Below, piece after piece: positions 56,701 to 64,000 of a DNA stretch of 64,000 nt. Numbering within the stretch: position 1 is the first letter of the stretch; the number at the start of each line of letters is the position of its first letter. The notes beneath the pieces were generated by a model that ran no database searches, was not told the DNA's origin, and saw only the letters and a program-made list of their open reading frames with translations. Source of the stretch: Ciona intestinalis (lineage: Eukaryota > Chordata > Ascidiacea > Phlebobranchia > Cionidae); NCBI RefSeq assembly GCF_000224145.3, contig NW_004190371.2, positions 124,001-188,000 of the forward strand, given 5' to 3'. Both the position numbers and the translations under genes were made by a program.

Positions 56701-59700
56701 GTTTTCTATCTTGCTTTGGTTCCTAACCTATCCAAACATTACAGCCCAATCTGTAGAAGAATAATCCAGAGATTTCCACAGTTGATGGATAAAGTTTTCG
56801 TGCCAGGCAAACACAGATTTGTAGGTGAAATATTATCAAACTGTATGGTTCGTGGCTCAGTGGTTAAACATAGTAACTAAAAAACACCGGATTCGATGCT
56901 TGCTGTTGCTACTGAAACTGTTGAAGCTGTATGTGTCGTTACATACACATAACAGACATTGCTCCACCTAGTCAGGGTATTGGACCAGAGTCTTCAAATT
57001 CTTGCCAAAACTTTAGGTCTCCTATGGCATATCATGCTGTGGGACCTCATCCACATAGAATAGAATCTTTAAATGTCACAATTTGTGATTTTAAAACTGC
57101 TTTATTTGCAGATGAAGTTAAAAAAGGATTTAGCGCAAAGTGTTCGTAACCAACGGCGACCAGGTAGAAAGAATGCACCTCGTGGACGTGGTATGCATGG
57201 GAAAAACTTTCAGACTACAAAGGTTTGGTTGAAATAAGTCATATTACTTATATACAACGAGAAAATATGACTCCTATAGAATATCATATAACAGTTATTG
57301 TCAAAGTTTGCATTTGTTTTCTAAAATTGTTCTTGTAGCATTTATTCTGTACTGATGTCCTACACAGGCGTTTTACCCAAAAAAATATCGAAAGAGCTAT
57401 TTTTAGCAAACATAGAACATTACTGGGACTGTTTCACCCAATTTTACTCCACCATTGACAAAAAATATCTTTTAGTTATCTATGAATTTGCAGCAAGTTT
57501 TATAGAGACCCGAGTAAAACCTGGATATTTTCAGGTTGTAACAAGAGCTTTGTTGGATAAAGAGGTTGAGTCGTTTAAAATGTGGATGAAAGTTTCCAAA
57601 CCTTCTGTGGGAGATGTGTTGAAGAAATACAAGATGTTGGGTTCATCAGATTGGGTAAGTAATATAGCATACATAGGCGTGATTTTTTCTTTTTAAATTT
57701 TATTTTCAAATTATCCCGTCTATGATGACATATATAGGTGCCAAAGTTTCAAAATGCAGGGAATGCAGAAACAGTTATACATGTTTTTTTATGAAATATA
57801 TTTTATTGGTTGTGATGTTAACTGATTAATGTGGCCTAGGAAATTTCAGAGTTTGACCACCATACTGCCCCTTGTTCGGCACCTATGATGATATGTTCTG
57901 TTGGTTTTCTTGTAACCATTTACTTGCATTCACAGATGGTGTACCAAGCAGGGTTGTTGCTTCAGATTCCAAACTTCATGGAATATATGGAAGATAGTTT
58001 ATGGAATCTTTTCAAAAGGTAAAAGCGTGGCATAGGGTCTCAAAAACTTTGAAGAGTATAGTAGTGACTGGAAAATGAGACATCCTTTCTTATTTTTGTT
58101 GACAAATATCCAAGTGTGAGTGCTTAAAGGGGGTGTTGGTAACTAAACACAAGTACCTAGTGCAAGTTTGCTAACAAAGGAAGGTATGTAGTGCTCCACT
58201 GTAATTAAAACTGCTTTGGTTCTCAAAATGACAATCAAACTGTAAAATCTTTTTAACCCCACATAGTAAAAGGTGCTGCAGCAAAAGTTCTTCTCACAAA
58301 TTCACCTAATAAACCTGAACCTATACATACACAGTTTCCACAAATTAATGATGAACACAGTTGAAGATGAGACATATGATGATGATGAACAGACTGAACT
58401 TGACCGAGTGGCAATCCTTCAATTTATTGAACAACAAGTTGGGACAAAGTCAAGTATTCTGATCGAGGAAGGGGTCAGTAAACTAATGCTGAAACTTGTG
58501 TGTGAACAATAAAGGTTCAATTCATTTTTACAATTTTTGTAGATTTCATAACATTCAATTTTATTTTTTGTCATTATTAAAACTTTATATTTTTTATGTT
58601 TTTAGGGTGTTAAAATCATCTTTATTATTGTATATTTACAGCTTAAATTTTGTCATATATTGTTTTGTGACTGAAATGTTAAAAATTTTAACTAAAATTC
58701 ATATTTTTTTTATTGCCGGTATACATTAATTTTTTAACTAAAATTAATATTTTTTTAATTGTCGTATATACTATATACATACAATTATATTTATTTTCTT
58801 GTTGGTAAAACCTGTTGTTAAATCTTATAAATATTTTTTTGTTTTTCAGACTGTTGTATCATCAAGCCCACAATATGTGATCACCAAGTCATGTGATGGT
58901 GGTATTAGCACAGCAAGGTTAATGTGTGATGGACAACCAATAGTAGTGGTTCAAGATCCATCTGTGTTCCTACTACTTACAATGTGGATATCTGTACACT
59001 GCGTGTTTAATATACCATATAGTGGATGCATGGTAAACCTAGCTCAACTGATAGAGAGCATAATACTAATGGGGAAAAATCAAACCTTCATATACGGCAA
59101 TGAAGGTTTTGAGACACACCACATAAAATCGGAGAAAATGAAAGAGTTTTTATCGAAACTAAACCTCACAAACATGAATGTTACGGACTTACCCTTGGTT
59201 GTACCGCAGGATATTTGAATAAATGGACTTTCCCGAAGTCGTCACCTGAAGCGAGTAGTTTGCCTTCAGTAGAACGAGCTACGCTGTTAATGTCCGTTCC
59301 ATCAGCCCCTTCAGGCCAAACACCTGCAGTTACAAATTTCATGAGAAAACTAAAAATCAATGTGTTTTTCGATACAATTAAAAAATGTTTTTTTTTTTTC
59401 AGAAAACTAAAAACCAATGATTTTTTTATAGAATTTTGTTTTTCTCTTCTGTTTAAATATGTTTTTAGCCTTATCCAATATATGAGTTTTTCTTAAGTTT
59501 TTAAAATGTGTTCTACATGTAAATGTAATAAAGTTGCAATAGTACAAGTATTTGTTACAGTGTAAAGAAGCTAGTAGCAATACAGCTACATCTAATTACA
59601 ATTGATTATAAATAATCAGATGACCATCCAGGTATTAATATTACGTGAAATATGCACAGTTATACAAATTATTCTGATTCTCTGAATATCAATGTTTATA

Positions 59701-62700
59701 TTAAACAGTACAGCGCATATATAAAAGAATAAAAGTCTTTTGTAAACTCTCTTCACTTTAAACAATTTGTTTTTAAGGTCCAAAGTTCACTGTACAACTT
59801 ATTTGAGTGTGTCGAGTAATAACTAACATGCATGAATGAACATACACGCTTAGACACATACACACACACACACATATATATGTATATAGTATATACAACC
59901 CACCCAACACAGTGAATCCTAACGTACAACTTTGTGTCGCCCACTCAATATCTCGCATAGAAGGAGCTGAAGTCATTTGTCGACAACTTTGAACATCCCC
60001 TGCGTTATTTCAGTTCATTATTTATATTCAATTTATCAACTAAAATATAACATTTAATTAAAATGAATTTCAGGCACAAACGTTGGCATGCCAGCTTCTA
60101 GCCAAGAGGTTATGGGTTCAAGGTTCATTGCTACCGTTGTGGGCATATATGTGCTTACGCAAGATAATTAGCGAACATTGTTCGAACCCAGTGGTCACTA
60201 AATCAGTTGTAGCACCCCGGGTGTTGGGGTAATGGACCAACTGTGGCCTAAATCTTAGGTCCCATGGCTTCTTGAGCAGGACTTTTCTAAGTAATAAAAT
60301 ACAACTAAATGAAAAATATCTTTATTCATAAAAACTTACAATACAAAAGCTCATAATCTCCAGAATTTGATTGGATATTTTGAGAATCAGCCGACCAATC
60401 AAAATGCGTGATATAACTGCTATGTCCGGATAACTTCCCATGTTTGTTATATTTCCTTCCGTCATCGCTTACATTGTAGATGTAGATCATGTTGTCATGG
60501 GAACCAATGGCTAAGAACTTGCCATCTGTGTAAGAGAATTATTTCATGAAAGGAAGTATTATTCAAATGGGGTTTTGTGTAAGTGTATGTCAGAGGTAGG
60601 AAACCAATAGCACGCAGATCAAAGAAAGTTTTTTCTAGCATGATTGTTACATATAAAACTACTCTGTAATTTATCATTAAGTAACAATTTAGTTGTAACA
60701 ATCAACTATTATTCATAACAATTGTGCTAGGAAATGCCAAAGCTATTTCAGTCGATTGAACTGGTTTACCAAGCTATTTCTGTGAATCAAGTTGCTTTTT
60801 GATAGATTTACTTAAGCAGAATATTATATTGCTGGCCACAAAAATACAATTAAAATACGTGGCATTCATGGCATCTAAGCCAAAAAGTTTCTAACCTTTT
60901 TTTATTATTTTTATATTAATTTTTTTTATTAAAAAGAATAAACTTTTTACATGTGAAACTGACCAGGTGAGAATTTGATGACATCATGTTGTTCGTTGCC
61001 ATCAGTATGTACGGTAATTAACTCCAAGTTAGATGAGTCGAGTATCAACCATCGTCCTGTTGTCATGCCAACCGCGATGATGTTGTTGTCACATGGGTAG
61101 AAGGAAGCTGATTGGATACCATCATCGAATGTCTGAATTGGAAGGAGGGGGGTATTTTAAAGTTTAATGTATAAATGTTAATTATTTATTCTGGCACGGT
61201 GAGGCAACAGCAGTACTATATGCCCTTACTATATGTTTTTGAAACCTGTTAAAACAAATTATCATATCCTTACTTTAAACCATAATGAAGTATGGTTAGT
61301 AGCATCCCACATAACAAGTTGTTTGTCGTAAGCTCCTGTGAGGAATTGAGCTTTTGAAGGATGGACAGCAAGACACCAAAGTTCTTCAACATGGCCCTGA
61401 TATTAAGAGCACATATGATTAGTTAAACATAATTTATTTAATTCAAGGAAATGCAAATATACAAGGTAAAAAATTTGGTTTTAACATTTTAATGTTAATA
61501 AAGAGAGACCCTGTTTGGGGGGACACAAATAAAATAACATATCATTATTTATATCTTCGAAAACCAAGATTAAACTAATTAAAACAGTCAAGAAAATGAT
61601 ATTAGCAGCAAACGCACAGGCTATAAGTAAACTATTTGGGGAAGATGATCAGATTTTTGGAATATTTTGTAAACAAGAAATTTCTTTTTTTAGGCCAATA
61701 CACACATAAGAAATGCAATTTCTTCTTTTAGCGCAAGTCCAAACAAGCGGTTATAAAAAAATTGGATTTAAAAAAGATTTATAACCACTGGTGTAAAGAC
61801 TTAGGAAAATATATAACGCCACTTACATGAACAATAGTTTGGAAGTCAGCCTCGAAGTCTCCAAGGAGAATCGAATTTTTCTTCGTCCCAACCAACAACT
61901 GACCTTTGTCGTTACTCGCTATTGTACGAACACTACCCGATTCTTCAGGTAACTGGAATATTGTTGGTTGGTTTATTTTTTGTTGAGTATTAATAATTAA
62001 ATGGCAATGGTTACAGCCCTTTTGATGCTAGCTGTAGTTGTGGCTATTAAAAAACTTAGCAGCGATTTTTACAAGCCAGTGGTACATTATAAGTTGTCTA
62101 AATTATCAGCCGTACATTGTTATCTTGGTACCAAACTAATTAGCAAATAATAATGAATACAACATTGAAACATTGGTATGCATGAAAAAATTGTTATAAG
62201 ATATATTTTAGAATTTAATTTGCCTGACAGCAACAGCCAATACAATAATATTCGGAGATTTAATATATGAATATCATATAAAAATTTACTAAATATATAT
62301 ATTATTACCAGCTTTGGATAATATGCAATATTATATAAACCTGTGTTTGTTTTACAGTTTGGAGATTTTCGCTCCACTTTTTGATGCCGCCATCTTTGCC
62401 CCCAGTAATAAATCCATCACGTATCGCGCATATACAGAACACGGGACCATCATGTGCACTCTGTGTTAACGGGTGCATTAGATATTATATATGAGTGGCT
62501 GGTTGGCCTGTTTCAAGATATGCAGACTAAATAAGTGACAGTATTAATTTTATTAAAATTGTTTAAAAAAAAATGTTTCAAGCTTTAAAAATTTAGGTAT
62601 AAAATACAAAGATTAAATAAAAAGGAGAAAAATTTTGATTCAACATACCTTGGCGATTTACAAGTTTAATAACAAGAAGAAGCATTTAAAAATTTCGTGG

Positions 62701-63828
62701 CAAGTTAGGGCAAAATCACACACAATACCTAACTAGCCAAACTTGTTTTAAATCAAATAAGGTTTTATTTTTAATAGCATATTATACAAGATAGATACCT
62801 CCAATATCTGGGCAATCTTTCTTCCCTTGGTCCACACTTGTACATTACCACTTGAATCACCAGATATAACATCTCCATTTGCTGTGAATCCAAGACACAA
62901 GATGTATTTTGGCTTTTCATGTCTCTGTGTTTCAATGTTTGGGGTTAAATTAAACATACAAAAAATTGTTGCATCAAGAGGTTTTCCTGGGTCGGCATTT
63001 CCCCTCTTTTAAAAAACAAAGAAACAGTCTCGTAAATAAAGCCCTTTTATTTATTTTTTTTGGATTAAACCCTCCCCCCCCTTTTTGGGGGGCTGTGCCA
63101 CTGGTTATTTTAAACATTGATCAACAGAATATTGCATATATTATACACTTAACCTAGTAGACCAACCTCAAAAAGTCCTTGCTTCTTAACAAGTTGTCCA
63201 CCTTCCAAGCTCCAGAAGTTGATGTGGTTTTTCCCACAGCTGACGATACTTCCTTGGATCTGAGGGTTGAACTCACACAGCAATACTTGGTCTTTAGAAG
63301 ACTAAAAGATAACATTTCAGATTAGAATGAATGAATGTAACTTATTTATTACACACAACACAAGGACAGAATATACAACACAACTTTCTTTTTGGGATAT
63401 AAGTTTCATAATGAACTTTAAAAATCACCTTGGCTTCAGTAATTTTCACTTCTTTCTGCCAATTCCACACAGATAGTACGTGATCATTGGATTCATCAAC
63501 CACGCCTAACATTGCTCCACCATCCTGTTAAATAAATATAAATAAATAGAAAAACATAAAATTTTGTTGAACTCCTTCTGTAATTAAAATGTAATTTTTT
63601 TGTTACGCCATTTTGTGTGTCATTTGAGCCCTTTTTTCGACCAACAAATACTTTTTAGGCCAGTTACTAGAAAGGTGGTATGTTGTTATAAATATTAAAT
63701 GGAAAAACAATAAAGCAACTTACAGCCTTTGAGAAGCTGAGGCAAGCAACTGATCGATCAAATGAGTCAAGTACATGAAGAGTTGTGAGACTAACCGCAT
63801 CCCAGATATGAACTTGTGGTAAACGGGG
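53753..63828 (-). CDS. EML: EML (echinoderm microtubule-associated protein-like), 3' part
   Basis: Microtubule-binding tandem WD-repeat protein. Twelve exons to the stop, 507 residues visible: 63724-63828, 63429-63524, 63167-63301, 62799-62924, 62356-62460, 61827-61952, 61274-61396, 60964-61132, 60340-60525, 59904-59999, 59193-59323, 53753-53878. The residues follow human EML1 closely: HIWDAVSLTTLHV; DESNDHVLSVWNWQKE; EKPKYILCLGF...VISGDSSGNVQVW; GHVEELWCLAVHPSKAQFLT; HTDGNEQ; RDIEWATQSCTLGF; VWPEGADGTDIN; GDDFGKVHLF; and the closing STGGQDCSTMQWKVV. The coiled coil and HELP motif must lie to the right, outside the window. The last intron is 5.3 kb and holds the nested plus-strand gene. Closest to EML1-4; EML5/6 are less likely because the protein ends here. 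Confidence 0.95.
54394..54576 (+). pseudogene. Open fragment without start, possible transposon-gene remnant or orphan exon
   Basis: Sixty open codons with protein-like composition: SDISEDPSPLAIDIEPFQLE, then PVLPASVGEVDMPSLPTIGK, ending in KSSKSKIQFGG and a stop. There is no upstream Met in frame and a TGA lies directly before; an upstream ATTTTATCTGATGAAGTGAC reads as acidic sequence in another frame, suggesting a frameshifted relic. The acidic E-P-F-x-x-E-P style resembles N termini of some transposon-derived proteins; that is a weak impression only. In the last EML intron. Confidence 0.3.
54890..54990 (-). repeat. GAATGAATGTAACTTA-type element, reverse
   Basis: GACTCGTAAGCTACCACCCA, GTTACAACGACTGTCGTTGC and CGCGAGGATAACCAGGTTAG, ending GATTCATTCATT. 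Confidence 0.7.
55269..59218 (+). CDS. SAM-domain protein, SAMD3-like, nested in an EML intron
   Basis: Nine exons: 55269-55341, 55418-55484, 55788-55842, 56311-56820, 57112-57190, 57368-57654, 57936-58018, 58335-58473, 58850-59218; 553 residues. Residues 1-65 read as a SAM domain (MSLFDILAFKLCQCGLYETV; ENMLFKIGVK then PLGVRLRVLKLISQL). A Ser/Glu-rich linker follows (about 66-165). Then come an IIRECAVFYLALV...RRIIQRFPQLMD segment, a basic RNQRRPGRKNAPRGRG stretch, a helical middle region and a C-terminal part with a QPIVVVQDPSVFLLLTMWIS segment. This order recalls vertebrate SAMD3 and the large teleost SAM-protein families of unknown function; that likeness is from memory. The exon 5 donor was set at CGTG|GTATGC because the alternative (AAAG|GTTTGG) runs into an early stop. 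Molecular role unknown. Confidence 0.82.
55512..55625 (+). repeat. GAATGAATGTAACTTA-type element in the nested gene
   Basis: GAATGAATTTAATCTATTTA, CTCGCGTGGCGAGGCAACGG, ACGGGTGTTCTGTTTCATAC and GTGCCCGCTTACGAGTTACC. In intron 2 of the SAM gene. Confidence 0.75.
55881..56080. mobile_element. MITE-like element in the nested gene
   Basis: Ends TAGTAGACTGGGGAAAGATG and AGATGTCCCATCTTCTCCCA with CAGTACTATA; interior CCCGTATACCGTTCTTAATT. In intron 3 of the SAM gene. Confidence 0.8.
56175..56300 (-). repeat. GAATGAATGTAACTTA-type element, reverse, before exon 4 of the nested gene
   Basis: AAAAAGTTACAAATGTGGTA, CAGCGGGTATGAGATGTGAG, ACAGAACACCCCTGCTATGA and GAATAAATAAGATTCATATT. It ends about 10 bases before the acceptor of exon 4 (56311). 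Confidence 0.7.
56840..57075 (+). repeat. tRNA-derived SINE in intron 4 of the nested gene
   Basis: GTTCGTGGCTCAGTGGTTAA head, CCGGATTCGATGCTTGCTGT (B-box-like), CAGACATTGCTCCACCTAGT, and the tail ATGGCATATCATGCTGTGGG. Confidence 0.65.
59218..59223 (+). terminator. Poly(A) signal overlapping the stop of the nested SAM gene
   Basis: TGAATAAA: the last base of the stop codon (59216-59218) is the first base of AATAAA. Both lie inside the antisense EML exon 59193-59323. Confidence 0.55.
60075..60285 (+). repeat. tRNA-derived SINE in an EML intron
   Basis: GGCATGCCAGCTTCTAGCCA, GGGTTCAAGGTTCATTGCTA (B-box-like), GAACATTGTTCGAACCCAGT and CCCATGGCTTCTTGAGCAGG tail. Confidence 0.65.
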
Positions 63829-64000
63829 CTGGAATATAAGTTTATGTAGGTTAATAATAAGTCAAAGGAAAACCTTTATTTTAAAATGCTTATTGAACAG
63901 TTTTGTTAAAATACAGAATCGTGGTTTTGGCCTACATAAAAAAACATAAAAAGTTGAAGGTCTAGTAAATATACAAAAAGATTTTAAACTTAAATATTTA

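Noticed and set aside
57191..57231. Longer exon 5 of the nested gene (to AAAG|GTTTGG)
   Set aside because: With the next acceptor it reads into an early stop. The GTATGC donor keeps the long downstream frame open. It could still be a minor isoform.
58270..58334. Longer exon 8 of the nested gene
   Set aside because: From the earlier AG the required frame hits a stop. The acceptor at 58333-58334 restores the acidic reading frame.

Overview
The window is animal nuclear DNA from a compact, AT-rich, intron-dense genome. The genes are chordate, introns are mostly a few hundred bases long, and short MITE-like and SINE-like repeats recur throughout. I infer an ascidian tunicate, most likely Ciona. 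No bacterial, organellar or viral gene was seen. Gene models were built by hand: each exon has GT-AG borders (two introns use GC-AG), reading phase is carried across every junction, and the joined products match remembered human family members. Three small N gaps are present (13245-13248, 15503-15552, 39092-39094).

Layout. (1) 170-5815 (+): 3' half of a full-length GNPTAB gene (GlcNAc-1-phosphotransferase alpha/beta, lysosomal mannose-6-phosphate tagging), open to the left. (2) 6877-11318 (+): a complete, much shorter GNPTAB/Stealth-family paralog of 366 residues. It keeps the four Stealth blocks but lacks the Notch/DMAP, EF-hand, alpha/beta cleavage and C-terminal membrane parts. (3) 12991-15328 (-): two-RRM, RGG-rich protein of RBM4/RBM14 type. 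Its last exon lies between 112-bp inverted repeats. (4) 17238-27298 (-): 25-exon RRBP1/kinectin (p180) gene of 1003 residues. (5) 29320-30509 (-): a small three-exon gene for a secreted, Cys-rich Kazal-like peptide. (6) 33731-40672 (-): forkhead factor FoxN2/3, 748 residues, 8 coding exons. (7) 45631-51383 (-): SLC22-family organic-ion transporter, 578 residues, 13 exons. (8) 53753-63828 (-): 3' part of an EML microtubule-associated WD-repeat gene, open to the right. (9) 55269-59218 (+): a nine-exon SAM-domain gene nested in the last EML intron. Its stop codon and AATAAA lie antisense inside the penultimate EML exon.

The genes do not form one pathway; this is an ordinary chordate neighbourhood. 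The parts worth following up are the tandem long/short GNPTAB pair, the nested gene with a 26-bp antisense coding overlap, the small Kazal-like gene, and the inverted repeats around the RBM exon. Intergenic DNA and introns are filled with two recurring element types: a MITE of about 200 bp with GTAGGGTGGGGAAGATGGGACACC-type inverted ends (described by position below), and a composite tRNA-like/GAATGAATGTAACTTA-type element.
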